Assembly (NCBI RefSeq): GCF_900100605.1
Contig: NZ_FNCN01000003.1
Coordinates: 248,001 to 312,000 of the forward strand
Source: Sinosporangium album
GTDB lineage: Bacteria; Actinomycetota; Actinomycetes; Streptosporangiales; Streptosporangiaceae
Direction: 5' to 3'
Length of the DNA stretch: 64,000 bases
Shown here piece after piece: positions 19,680-28,854 of the stretch. Each line of letters begins with the position of its first letter. Position 1 is the stretch's first letter. Both the position numbers and the translations under genes were made by a program. Below the pieces are notes generated by a model, which saw only the letters and a list, made by a program, of their open reading frames with translations, was not told the DNA's origin and searched no databases.

Positions 19680-22325
19680 GTGGAGGCTCAGTATCCCGCG
19701 CATTGGGAGGCGGATGTCGTCCTCGCCGACGGCGGCACGGCACATGTCCGTCCGATTCGGACGACGGACGCAGACCGGATGCGGGCGTTTTATGCACGAT
19801 TGTCCGATGAGTCAATTTATTTCCGCTTTTTTGGTCCTCGGCCAGAATTATCGGATCGCGAAATCACCCGGTTCACGACAGTGGACTACGTGGGCAGGGT
19901 CGCCCTGATCGCGCTGATCGGCCAGGAGATGGTGGCCGTGATCCGCTACGACCGGATGACCCCCACCGAGGCGGAGGTGGCCTTCCTCGTCGAGGACGCG
20001 CACCAGGGCAGGGGAGTGGCCTCGGTGCTGCTGGAGCATCTCGCCGCCACCGCCAGGGAACGCGGCTTCGAACGCTTCGTGGCCGACGTCCTTCCGGCGA
20101 ACCGGCGCATGATGGGCGTCCTCCGCCAGGCCGGATACACGGCCGAGAGCAGTTTCGCCGACGGCGTCGTGCGGATGACGCTCGACCTGGCCCCCACCGA
20201 GACCTCGCAGGAGGTCGTGGTCGGCAGGGAGCACCGCGCGGAGGCGCGCTCGATCGAGCGGCTGCTCAACCCGGGCTCCGTGGCCGTGATCGGCGTGTCG
20301 AGAGCCGGTGGCGTGGGCCAGACCGTGCTGCGCAATCTGCTGGCCGCCGACTTCTCCGGGCCCGTCTACCCCGTGCACCGCGAGGCCCGCGCCGTGGCCG
20401 GTGTGCGGGCCTACCCGAGTGTGAGCGCCATCGACGGCGACGTCGACCTGGCCGTGCTCGCCGTACCCGCCGCCGGTGTCATCGACGTGGTGAAGGAGTG
20501 CGCGGAGAAGGGCGTGCGCGGGCTGATCGTGGTCTCCTCCGGGTTCGGGGAGACGGGGGCGGAGGGCAGGGCCCGCCAGGACGAGCTCGTGCGCATCGCC
20601 CGCGCTTACGGCCTGCGCGTGGTCGGCCCGAACTGCCTGGGCATCGCCAACCCCGACCCCGCCGTACGGCTCAACGCCACCCTCGCCGCCACCGTGCCCG
20701 GCCGGGGCCGGGTGGGCTTCTTCAGCCAGTCGGGCGCCCTCGGCACCGCCCTGCTGCAGCGGGTGGCCCAGCGCGGCATGGGGATCTCGTCCTTCGTGTC
20801 GGCCGGCAACCGGGCCGACGTCTCGGGCAACGACCTGCTCCAGTTCTGGGAGGAGGACCCTGCGACCGACGTGATCCTGCTCTACCTGGAGTCCCTGGGC
20901 AACCCGCGCAAGTTCACGAGGCTGGCCCGCAGGATCGCCCGCCGCAAGCCCATCGTCGTCGTCAAGAGCGGCGGCGCCACCCGGCACGTCCCCACCGGGC
21001 ACGCCGCGCCGGTGCTCGGGCTTCCCGACAGCGCCCTCAGCTCGCTCTTCGAGCAGGCGGGGGTGATACGCGTCGATGACCTGGTCCAACTGTTCGACGT
21101 CGCCCAGCTTCTCGCCTACCAGCCGCTTCCCGCGGGCCCGAAGGTCGGCGTGGTGAGCAACTCCGACGCCTTGGCGCTGCTCGCCGTCGACGCCTGCGTC
21201 GGCGCCGGCCTGTCGCCGCGCCCACCGGTCAACCTGGGCGCGACCGCGGGCGCGGCGGAGTTCGGCGCGGCACTCGCGGGCGCCGTCGCGGCCGATGACG
21301 TCGACGCGGTGGTGGTTGTCTACATGCCCCCCATCCCCGGCGGCGCGGCGGACGTCGCCGCGGAGCTGGTGCGCGTGGCGGGGGAGTGCGGCAAGCCGGT
21401 GCTGGCCACCTTCGAAGGCCGCCGGGGCATGCTCCCCGAGCTGCGGACGGGGATGAACGGCGCGGACCCGGCGCGCGGGTCGATCCCGTCCTACGCCGCA
21501 CCGGAGGAGGCCGTACGGGCCCTGGCCTATGCCGTACGGCATGCGCGGTGGCGCGACGGCCTCGGCGCCGGCCACGCCGGGGGGCCCGCGGGGGTCGCGC
21601 GCGGCGCGCGGGAGCTGGTGCGTACGGCGCTGGCCGAGGCGGGCGACGGCGACGGTGTCGAGGTCGACGCGGCGGGGCTGCTGGCGGAATACGGGGTGGA
21701 GGTCTGGCCCTCGGTCCCTGTCTTCTCCGCGGATGAGGCGGTGGACGCGGCGCAGAGGCTGGGGTGGCCGGTGGCGATCAGGGCCGTCGAGGCGGAGGCG
21801 GTCCAGCGGGCGGGCACCGTGCGCCTCGGGCTGTCCAGGCCCGACGCCGTACGGCATGCCTATCTCGACCTGGCCCGGCAGCTCGGCGGGGAGATGACGA
21901 TCGCCGTGCAGCGCATGGCCCCGCAACCGGCGGTGCCGACGGTGGTGAGCGTGGTGGAGGATCCGGGATTCGGCCCGGTCGTGTCGTTCGGGTTCGGGGA
22001 GGTGGCGGCGCGTCTGCTCGGCGACCAGGCTTACCGGCTGGCCCCGCTGTCGCCCGAGGAGGCGGGCTCTCTGGTGCGGTCGGTGCGGGCCGCGCCGCTG
22101 CTGTTCGGTGAGTACGGCTACCCGCCGGTGGCGGTCGGAGCCCTGGAGGACCTGCTGGTGCGGGTGGGGAGGCTCGCGGACGAGCTGCCCGAGGTGGCGC
22201 TGCTCGATCTGGACCCGGTGCTCGTGGGGGAGAGCGAGGTGGTCGTGCTGGGGGCGCGGGCCGTACTCCGCAGTCCGGTGGGTCCGCGGCCCGACGGTGG
22301 TCCGAGGGGGCTGCGGCCCGTGTGA
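19680..22325 (+). CDS. GNAT acetyltransferase fused to acyl-CoA synthetase (NDP-forming)-like domains
   Basis: About 881 aa, Pat-like. The N-terminal GNAT domain comes first (RPIRTTDADRMRAFYARL, VEDAHQGRGVASVLLEHLA). A CoA-binding Rossmann domain (RLLNPGSVAVIGVSRAGGVG), a succinyl-CoA-ligase-like domain (VGFFSQSGALGTALLQRV) and a C-terminal ATP-grasp domain (GLLAEYGVEVWPSVPV, VSVVEDPGFGPVVSFGFGE) follow. Such proteins acetylate acyl-CoA synthetases on lysine; the synthetase part is often regulatory. The GTG at 19680 is chosen because TAGGCT (19667-19672) lies seven bases before it, typical of a leaderless start. The longer frame from 19632 adds Arg-rich sequence. It carries several GCC GTA CGG codon runs. 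Confidence 0.88.
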   Translation: MEAQYPAHWEADVVLADGGTAHVRPIRTTDADRMRAFYARLSDESIYFRFFGPRPELSDREITRFTTVDYVGRVALIALIGQEMVAVIRYDRMTPTEAEVAFLVEDAHQGRGVASVLLEHLAATARERGFERFVADVLPANRRMMGVLRQAGYTAESSFADGVVRMTLDLAPTETSQEVVVGREHRAEARSIERLLNPGSVAVIGVSRAGGVGQTVLRNLLAADFSGPVYPVHREARAVAGVRAYPSVSAIDGDVDLAVLAVPAAGVIDVVKECAEKGVRGLIVVSSGFGETGAEGRARQDELVRIARAYGLRVVGPNCLGIANPDPAVRLNATLAATVPGRGRVGFFSQSGALGTALLQRVAQRGMGISSFVSAGNRADVSGNDLLQFWEEDPATDVILLYLESLGNPRKFTRLARRIARRKPIVVVKSGGATRHVPTGHAAPVLGLPDSALSSLFEQAGVIRVDDLVQLFDVAQLLAYQPLPAGPKVGVVSNSDALALLAVDACVGAGLSPRPPVNLGATAGAAEFGAALAGAVAADDVDAVVVVYMPPIPGGAADVAAELVRVAGECGKPVLATFEGRRGMLPELRTGMNGADPARGSIPSYAAPEEAVRALAYAVRHARWRDGLGAGHAGGPAGVARGARELVRTALAEAGDGDGVEVDAAGLLAEYGVEVWPSVPVFSADEAVDAAQRLGWPVAIRAVEAEAVQRAGTVRLGLSRPDAVRHAYLDLARQLGGEMTIAVQRMAPQPAVPTVVSVVEDPGFGPVVSFGFGEVAARLLGDQAYRLAPLSPEEAGSLVRSVRAAPLLFGEYGYPPVAVGALEDLLVRVGRLADELPEVALLDLDPVLVGESEVVVLGARAVLRSPVGPRPDGGPRGLRPV

Positions 22326-22355
22326 GAGGGGCGGGCGGAATGCCGCCCGCCCCTC
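22326..22355. terminator. Bidirectional hairpin terminator
   Basis: Perfect 13-bp stem GAGGGGCGGGCGG (22326-22338), loop aatg, CCGCCCGCCCCTC (22343-22355). It is flush with the acetyltransferase stop and six bases from the stop of the convergent lectin/DUF11 gene. Confidence 0.9.
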
Positions 22356-22360
22356 GTGCG

Positions 22361-24514
22361 TCAGGCCGCCCTGCGCTGGGCGGGGCTGTTGGTGTCGGTG
22401 GAGGTGCAGGGCTTGTCGGCCGTGCAGTTGGTGTTCGGAGCGGTCACCGTGGCGGTGGCGGTGTAGCTCTTGGTGGCGCCGGCGGGCATCAGGCAGACGA
22501 CGGTGAAGGTCATGCTGCCGCCCGGAGCCAGGCTGACCACCTCGTTGAGGTCACCGATCCCGCTCGCGGCCGGGCAGGCGCCGCCCGTGCTGGTGCAGGT
22601 CCACTTGATCCTGTCCCACGGGCTCGGCCAGTCGGCGACGAGCTGGGCACCCGACACCGGAACGCTGCCGGTGTTGGTGACGGTCACGGTGTAGGTGTAC
22701 GGCTTGCCCGGGACGTACGGCTTCGGGTTGGAGGTCATCTTGACGTCCAGCGTGCCGCTCGGCGCCGGGTCCACGACGGGGAGCTGGATGGTCCCGGTCG
22801 CGGTGTCGTTGCCGGTGTTGCTGTCTCCGGGGGTGTTCACCCCGGCGTCGACGGTGACGGGGCCGTTCGTGACGGCGGGGACCTTCACCGCGATGGCGAC
22901 CGGCGGGTAGGAGTCGCCGCCCTTGAGCGCGTCGTCCCCGGTGCCGGGCCGGGTGCAGGTGACCTTCCGGCCTTCGGTGGCGCAGTTCCAACCGTCGCCG
23001 GTGACTCCGGTGATCTGCAGCGGGGCCGGCACGGTGTAGACGGCCTTCACGGTGCCCGTGGTCGGGCCGGCGCCGGAGGCGTTGGCCGTGGTCACGGTGA
23101 TGGTTCCGGTGCCGCCCGGGGTCAGCGTGGTGTCGCCGCCCACGGCCTGGCTGAGGTCGGGCCCGATGGGCGCACTGTCGACCGGGATCACGGTCGTGTC
23201 GCTGGTGGCCCTGTTGTCGGCCGGCTGCACTTCGGCATCGGTCTCGGCGGCGTTCGGCGCCACGACGCCAGTGGCCCGCAGCGTCGACGACGCGTCATCG
23301 GCGACGGCGACGTCCACCTTGATCTGCGGGAACGAGTCACCGGGACGCACGAGGGCGTCAGTGTCGCAGGTGACCTTCCGCCCGTCGATCGCGCAGGTCC
23401 AGCCGGTCCCGCTCGCCGTCGTCGGCGTCGTGCCGGCGGGCGCCTCGAAGGTCAGGCGCGTCGGGTCGTCGGCCCAGCCGTACATGGCGTTGACCGCGGT
23501 GTTGATCGTGTAGGTCCCGGTGCCGCCCGCACGGAACGGCCCGTTGTTGCTGATCGCCAGCTGGAGGTCGGCGTCCAGCGCGCGGATCTCCAGGTCGGAG
23601 ATGGCGTGGTTGGCGGTCGCCGCGCCCGTCGAGGCCGCGAAGCCGACCTTGATGCTCTTGGGCAGAGGATCCTGGTTCGGCAGCTTGTCGAGGTCGATGC
23701 CGCTGAAGAGGGTCTCGTATGACTCGCCGTCCTTGTGGCGGATCTTTACGGCCATCTTGTTGTCAGGGGTGATGTCGATGAGGACATGCCGCTTGGACGC
23801 GTCGCGGTTGGTGGCGTCGTCGAGCGGCCTGCTCAGTTCCTTGCCCTCGATGTAGCCGTATCCCGTGGAGTCCGAGCCGCGGATGACGACGGAGTTGGGC
23901 TTCACGCCGGGCCCGCCGTTGCCCGCCCAGCGCGGGTTGGAGAAGTTGCCGAACTGGTCGAAGCCGATGCCGACGAAGGCGTCCTTGAGACCCTTGTAGC
24001 CGAGCGCGCCGCCCGGCTCCCCCGCTTGCGCCGCGGTCGTGTTCCCGTCGACGATGTAGAAGGAGATGCCGTCACCGCCGCGCGGACCGAGGCTGTCGGT
24101 GTAGGGCTTGATCCCCCACATGTAGAGGTCGAACTCGATCGAGACGCCTCGGCCGGCCTCGATCGCCTTCTCCAGCAGTACGGCGCCCGCCGCCTGCTTG
24201 ATGTCGTTGGTCAGCCTGAACACGCCCTGGCCGACCGGGTCCACCTTCCCCTCGGGACACGCGCCGAGCGACCCCGCGGGCGGGTTGGTCGCCGCGGTGA
24301 GGCACGGGGCGTCGCCGCCCCTGGGGCTGCTCGCGGCCCAGACGCCCGGGGTGGTCTGGTCGCTGTGGAAGCCCTCTTTAAGGAGCTCCGAGGCCGAGGC
24401 GGGTGGGGCCATGACGACGAAGCTCATGCTGGCGGCGGCGGTCACCGCCGCCGTCAACCCGGTGCGCAGGACTCTCCCCGCCCGGGTTTGCGGACGCATG
24501 CGTCCGATTTCCAT
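22361..24514 (-). CDS. Secreted lectin-like protein with DUF11-type repeats
   Basis: 717-aa exported protein. The signal peptide ends near AAASMSFVVMAPPASAS. Residues about 45-300 look like an L-type (legume) lectin fold: GRGVSIEFDLYMWG, GGDGISFYIVDG, LGYKGLKDAFVGIGFDQFGN, IKVGFAASTGA. Three DUF11-like beta-sandwich repeats follow, each with a WTC or WNC motif and a later RKVTC (GTGWTCAIDGRKVTCDTD; GWNCATEGRKVTCTRPG; IKWTCTSTGGACP). No LPXTG or membrane anchor at the C-terminus (NTNSPAQRRAA), so it is probably released or wall-associated. Start ATG 24514 with GGGGG nearby. Likely a carbohydrate-binding adhesin; ligand unknown. Confidence 0.85.
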   Translation of the reverse strand: MEIGRMRPQTRAGRVLRTGLTAAVTAAASMSFVVMAPPASASELLKEGFHSDQTTPGVWAASSPRGGDAPCLTAATNPPAGSLGACPEGKVDPVGQGVFRLTNDIKQAAGAVLLEKAIEAGRGVSIEFDLYMWGIKPYTDSLGPRGGDGISFYIVDGNTTAAQAGEPGGALGYKGLKDAFVGIGFDQFGNFSNPRWAGNGGPGVKPNSVVIRGSDSTGYGYIEGKELSRPLDDATNRDASKRHVLIDITPDNKMAVKIRHKDGESYETLFSGIDLDKLPNQDPLPKSIKVGFAASTGAATANHAISDLEIRALDADLQLAISNNGPFRAGGTGTYTINTAVNAMYGWADDPTRLTFEAPAGTTPTTASGTGWTCAIDGRKVTCDTDALVRPGDSFPQIKVDVAVADDASSTLRATGVVAPNAAETDAEVQPADNRATSDTTVIPVDSAPIGPDLSQAVGGDTTLTPGGTGTITVTTANASGAGPTTGTVKAVYTVPAPLQITGVTGDGWNCATEGRKVTCTRPGTGDDALKGGDSYPPVAIAVKVPAVTNGPVTVDAGVNTPGDSNTGNDTATGTIQLPVVDPAPSGTLDVKMTSNPKPYVPGKPYTYTVTVTNTGSVPVSGAQLVADWPSPWDRIKWTCTSTGGACPAASGIGDLNEVVSLAPGGSMTFTVVCLMPAGATKSYTATATVTAPNTNCTADKPCTSTDTNSPAQRRAA

Positions 24515-24840
24515 ATCTATCCCCCGATTTCAGCATAATTCTCCAGACCCGATCTCCTGGGAGGTGCGACAGGCCCGATCAAGGCTCTGACCTGTGGGAA
24601 CATCCCTTTTTTCGGCATGTGTCGAGGAGGTGAGTCTGGTGCTGTCCATCCCTACCGATAGCCGTTCAAACTTCAACGCAAACGCTAGGACCCACTTCGG
24701 GGGCAATCGTTTATATTGTCGTGTCCGGAAAAATTGGACTTTATGTTCTTTAGTCCCGCCATACGTTGCTGGCAGAGATGGGGGAACGGGGTAGCCCCGT
24801 GAGGGTGAAAGCGCCACCCCGGACAGGGCAGGATGGGTGC
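24515..24840. other. Intergenic region, 326 bp, AT-richer than its surroundings
   Basis: Divergent promoter region between the lectin/DUF11 gene and the DUF5998 gene. Bases about 24700-24760 are markedly AT-rich. On the plus strand GAGGAGGTGA (24624-24633) stands five bases before a GTG at 24639 that opens a 51-codon frame ending at 24794. The predicted peptide (start LSIPTDSRSNFNANARTHFG) resembles nothing I know, so it is noted but not called. Confidence 0.4.
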
Positions 24841-25431
24841 ATGAGGGAAACCCGAGTCTCGGCCGAAGGTCTGCGCGAGGCGATCGATCGCAGTGGCTAC
24901 TACCCCGACCTCGTCGCCGACGCAGTCGAGTCCGCACTGGGCAAGGAGGCGGTGACCGCCTTCGTCGTGCACCACGAAGCCACGTTCGACCCCGCCATGG
25001 AGGTTCGCAGACACGTCACCGTGCTGGTGCTCTCCCCGAGCCGCCTGCTGGTCTGCCACACCGACGAGCATCCCCCGGCCGAGGGGGTCTCCGCGTCCCA
25101 CGCCTCCACCACCACCGAAGCCGTACGGCTCAGCCGCATCCAGTCCGTCGCCGTCACACGCGTGGTCCCCGACCCGGCCTCCTACGTGCCGGGCGTGCCC
25201 CCGACCGAGGTCACGCTGACGATCGGGTGGGGGGCGATCTCCCATATCGATCTCGAACCCGCGACCTGCGGCGACGAGAACTGCGAGGCCGACCACGGAT
25301 ACACCGGCGCCGTCACCGCCGACGACCTGTCGCTGAGGGTCAGCGAGGCCGCCGACGGGCCCGAGGCCGTCAGCCACGTGCTCGCCTTCGCCAAGTCGCT
25401 CTCGGAGGCCACGGCCATCGCCGCCTCCTGA
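24841..25431 (+). CDS. DUF5998 family protein
   Basis: 196-aa conserved actinobacterial protein of unknown function, probably cytoplasmic. Family segments: GLREAIDRSGYYPDLVADAV, EVRRHVTVLVLSPSRLLVCH, VPDPASYVPGVPPTEVTLTI, and the ending ACGD-like block ATCGDENCEADHGYTG, with two Cys that could bind metal. The start at ATG 24841 matches the family N-terminus; an in-frame extension to 24766 is not conserved. It lies 77 bp before the rhodanese gene on the same strand, an arrangement I also recall from streptomycetes. Confidence 0.88.
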   Translation: MRETRVSAEGLREAIDRSGYYPDLVADAVESALGKEAVTAFVVHHEATFDPAMEVRRHVTVLVLSPSRLLVCHTDEHPPAEGVSASHASTTTEAVRLSRIQSVAVTRVVPDPASYVPGVPPTEVTLTIGWGAISHIDLEPATCGDENCEADHGYTGAVTADDLSLRVSEAADGPEAVSHVLAFAKSLSEATAIAAS

Positions 25432-25508
25432 CGGCGGGCTCCCTCGCCACCCTTCCCACCGTCCGCTCTCCCCGGCGCGGAGAGCGTCCGCATGCTCAAG
25501 GAGTTCCC

Positions 25509-26342
25509 ATGAGCCCGCTGATCACCCCGGCCGAGCTCGCCGCGCTCGTCGAGCGCGGCGAGGTGACCGTGCTCGACGTGAGGTGGAGGCTGCCCGGCCA
25601 GGCGCCTGAGCCGTACGGCCCCGCCGCCTACCGTGAGGGCCACATCCCCACGGCCGTCTTCTGCGATCTCGACACCGACCTGGCCGCTCCGCCGGGCCCG
25701 GGCGGCCGGCACCCGCTGCCGGCGGCCGAGACCCTCCAGGCGGCCGCCAGACGCCTCGGCGTCTCGCACGCGAAACCCGTCGTGGCCTACGACGACGCCG
25801 ACTCCACCGCCGCCGCCAGGGCGTGGTGGACGCTGCGTTACTTCGGCCACGGCGACGTCCGCGTGCTCGACGGCGGCATCCGCGCCTGGCGGGAGGCGGG
25901 CCTGCCCCTGTCGAAGGACGCCGAACGGGCGCGGCCCGGCGACTTCACCGCGAAGCCCGGCGCGCTGCCGATCCTGGAGGCCGCCGAGGCCGCGGCGCTG
26001 GCCGCCGAGGGCGTGCTGCTCGACGCACGCGCCCCCGAACGCTACCGAGGGGAGAACGAGCCCGTCGACCCCGTCGCGGGCCGCATCCCCGGCGCCGTCA
26101 ACGCGCCCACCGGCGGCAACGTCGGCGGCGACGGCCGCTTCCTCACCCCGCCGGAGCTGCGTGACCGCTTCGCCGAGCTCGGAGCCGACGGTTCCGTGCC
26201 GGTCGGGGCCTACTGCGGATCCGGGGTGACCGCCGCCCACGAGGTGCTCGCCCTCGACCTGGCCGGCGTGCCCGCCTCGCTCTACATCGGGTCCTGGTCA
26301 CATTGGATCACCGACCCCGACAGGCCCGTCGAGACCGGCTGA
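25509..26342 (+). CDS. Thiosulfate/3-mercaptopyruvate sulfurtransferase (two-domain rhodanese)
   Basis: 277-aa enzyme moving sulfane sulfur to an acceptor such as cyanide or thiols. Two rhodanese domains: the N-terminal one (TVLDVRWRLPG, REGHIPTAVFCDLD, VVAYDDAD) is inactive, with Asp in place of Cys. The C-terminal one carries the catalytic loop AYCGSGVTAAH. The DARAPERYRGENEPVD and RIPGAVNAPTGG motifs are standard. The ATG at 25509 has AAGGAG five bases upstream. Its last 61 bases overlap the 3' end of the convergent CHAT gene, which is unusual. Confidence 0.93.
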   Translation: MSPLITPAELAALVERGEVTVLDVRWRLPGQAPEPYGPAAYREGHIPTAVFCDLDTDLAAPPGPGGRHPLPAAETLQAAARRLGVSHAKPVVAYDDADSTAAARAWWTLRYFGHGDVRVLDGGIRAWREAGLPLSKDAERARPGDFTAKPGALPILEAAEAAALAAEGVLLDARAPERYRGENEPVDPVAGRIPGAVNAPTGGNVGGDGRFLTPPELRDRFAELGADGSVPVGAYCGSGVTAAHEVLALDLAGVPASLYIGSWSHWITDPDRPVETG

Positions 26343-28810
26343 AGGCCGTTGCCGAAACAGGCGAAACTGTAAAGCCCGGCTTTCGCCCCGGCGTCCGCCA
26401 ACGCGCGCGCCGGGGCGCGGCCCCGCCCGAGCACCTCATGGAACACCGCCATGAGGGCCAGGCTCTCATCGTCACGCACCGGCAGCAGCCCCGCGACCAC
26501 GCACGCCGCGCCTCCCGCGAGCAGCGCGCCGACCAGCCCCAACCGCAGCCCGCCCTCCGGGCTGCGGGCCATCCCCGCGTCGCAGGCCGACAGCACGACC
26601 AGCCTCGCCGCAGCCGCGGCCGGGAGTTCACAGGCCGACAGAGAGCCGTCGGCCAGTTCCACACCCGACAGCAGCGGCGCACGCGGGCAGAACCTCCCAT
26701 GCGCCGCCACATGCACCACGTCGGCCCCGGCCAGCGCCGCCACCACGGACGCCTTCGACGGCGGCACCTCCACCGCGCCCGGATGGCACGCCACCACCGC
26801 GTCCGCCTCCGCGCGGGCATGCGCCAGGCCCGGCCCCGCGACCACGGCCACCCTCGGCCCCGCCCTCAGCCCGGCACCCGTCCGAGCCCACCCCCGCGCC
26901 CACTCCTCGGTCACCCCCGCGCACACGCTCACCGGCACCTCGCGCAGCGACGGCAGCGCCGCCCAGGGGAGCGTGTGCAGCGTGCCCGCCGGCACCACCA
27001 CCAGCTCACGCCCGGACAACTCCGCCGCCATCGGCCGCAGCAACCGGCGCTGCACCGCGGCAGCCGCCCGCTCCGGCTCCCTCCCGGCCACCCCGTCCCG
27101 GCGGGCCGCCCGCCGCATCGCGTAGCGCAGCCGTACCGCGAGCTCGGCGACCACCCCCGCCGAGCCCAGCCGGTGCAGCGCCACCCGGCGCGGTGTGACC
27201 GTGACCGCGGCCAACACTCCGCCGTGCCGTACGAACGCGACCAGCGCCGCGTCGCCCAGCACCTCACGCAGCCGGTCCACGGCGAGGGGGCGCTCCTCGG
27301 GCACGCGCGACGCCGTCGCCCAGGACAGCACCTCGCCCGGGCGGCCGCTCTCCAGCGCGAGCTCCAGCCCGTAACCCGCCAGCCGCACGGCCTGCGCCCG
27401 CGCCCGAGCCGCCTCCGCGGGATGCGCGGCGTCGCGCACCCTGGCACGCTGCTCCGCCACCCCCTCCTTCAGTACGGCACACGCCCCCGGCACATCACCC
27501 CGCAACACCGCCCGCATCGCCACCCCGTGCGTGTCGCCCCCACCGGGCGGCAGCCGCGCCTCCGCGGCGGCCCGATCGCCGAGCGCCGCCGCCAGACCGG
27601 CGGCCACCAGCGCCAGCTCCGCCCCCTCGGCCGGCCATCCGTGAACGGCGAGCTCGTCCGCGCACGCCGACACCTCACGACACAAGGACGGATCCGGTGC
27701 GGCCACGGCAAGCCGGGCACGCAGCCGTATCTCCTCCGCCAACGGCACATGGCGCCCCCGCCCCTGCCCGGCGAACTCCTCACGCACAGCGGACGCCGTC
27801 GCCTCCGCCCGCCCCGGATCGCCCGTGAGCAGCTCGGCACGCGCCAGCAGCAGCCGCGCATCGGTCAGAGCGACCCCCGCGCCGCACGACGCGAGCGACG
27901 GCACGGCCTGCTCCAGCAGCATCCGCGCCTCGAACGGCAACCCGGAGTCCAGGAGCGCCGAGGCGACATCGGCGCGCATCGCCGCCAGCCGCTCGGGAAA
28001 CCCGGCGAGCACCCGTTCGGCGACCTGGCAGGCGCGGAAGGCGGCGGCGATCCGCCCCCGCGACACGGCGAGGAACGGCAGGTTGGCCTGCGCCAGCCGT
28101 ACGAGATGACCAAGACCCGCGCGCTCCGCCACCCGCGCGCAGTGCGCGATGTCGCGCTCGGCCTCCTGGTAACGGTGCAGCATGGCCAGGGCCAGACCCC
28201 GGTTGAGCAGCGCGCCCGCCACGAACACCACCTCGTCGGCCACCGCGCGGGAAAGCGTCTCCAACGCGCCGTCGCAGGCCGCCACCGCGTCCCCGCACCG
28301 GCCGAGCCGCACCAGCGCCACGGCCAGGTTGGAGCCGAGTTTGCCGCGCTCCCGCTGCGTGAGGTACGGCATGGCGGCCTCGGCGATGCCGAGGGCCTCC
28401 TCGGGCAGGCCCCGCTCGGCCCGGATCGCCACCAGCGACAACCGCGCCTGGGCCGCCCGGCGATCGAGGTCGGCCGCGCACGGACCGCCGTGCCCCGTGC
28501 CTCCGCCCGCCGACGTGGCCAACTCCACGGCCCGGCACAGATGCTCGTCGGCCCCCGCCAGATCGCCCAGCTCCCGAGTCGCCAGGGCCACCGCCCGCCG
28601 CGCCACCACCTGAACCCGCCGGCAACCCCGGCGTTCCCCCTCCCGCAGCACCTCCCAACCCCGCTCCCAGCCGACCTCCGGCCGGACCCCGGCCATCGGC
28701 ACAAGCCCCTCCGCCACCCGCATCAGCCCCTCATGCGGACATCCCCCGGCCGACTCGGGGGGCTTCGGGGGCCGGCTGCCGGAGCGGGCCTCCGGCCGTA
28801 CCGCGCCCAT
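26282..28810 (-). CDS. CHAT-domain caspase-like protein with TPR-like repeats
   Basis: About 842 aa. The C-terminal CHAT (caspase/separase-clan) domain has the catalytic His in VVHVAAHGRFC (about residue 704) and the Cys in LVVLSACDAG (about 743). Flanking strands are typical: ELVVVPAGTLHTLPW, LSGVELADGSLSACEL, GLVGALLAGGAACVVAGLLP. The first about 480 residues are an Ala/Arg-rich helical array of TPR-like repeats (GDLAGADEHLCRAVELA, LNRGLALAMLHRYQEAERDI), probably the sensor or recruitment arm. No signal peptide. The ATG at 28810 has CGGAG before it and lies 44 bp after the preceding gene. Family is confident; the target is unknown. About 19 residues past the usual CHAT end run into the rhodanese gene. 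Confidence 0.9.
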   Translation of the reverse strand: MGAVRPEARSGSRPPKPPESAGGCPHEGLMRVAEGLVPMAGVRPEVGWERGWEVLREGERRGCRRVQVVARRAVALATRELGDLAGADEHLCRAVELATSAGGGTGHGGPCAADLDRRAAQARLSLVAIRAERGLPEEALGIAEAAMPYLTQRERGKLGSNLAVALVRLGRCGDAVAACDGALETLSRAVADEVVFVAGALLNRGLALAMLHRYQEAERDIAHCARVAERAGLGHLVRLAQANLPFLAVSRGRIAAAFRACQVAERVLAGFPERLAAMRADVASALLDSGLPFEARMLLEQAVPSLASCGAGVALTDARLLLARAELLTGDPGRAEATASAVREEFAGQGRGRHVPLAEEIRLRARLAVAAPDPSLCREVSACADELAVHGWPAEGAELALVAAGLAAALGDRAAAEARLPPGGGDTHGVAMRAVLRGDVPGACAVLKEGVAEQRARVRDAAHPAEAARARAQAVRLAGYGLELALESGRPGEVLSWATASRVPEERPLAVDRLREVLGDAALVAFVRHGGVLAAVTVTPRRVALHRLGSAGVVAELAVRLRYAMRRAARRDGVAGREPERAAAAVQRRLLRPMAAELSGRELVVVPAGTLHTLPWAALPSLREVPVSVCAGVTEEWARGWARTGAGLRAGPRVAVVAGPGLAHARAEADAVVACHPGAVEVPPSKASVVAALAGADVVHVAAHGRFCPRAPLLSGVELADGSLSACELPAAAAARLVVLSACDAGMARSPEGGLRLGLVGALLAGGAACVVAGLLPVRDDESLALMAVFHEVLGRGRAPARALADAGAKAGLYSFACFGNGLQPVSTGLSGSVIQCDQDPM

Positions 28811-28854
28811 GTGCGGCTCCGTTCCGTCGCCGGGCAGGGGGTGGCCGTCGGCGA

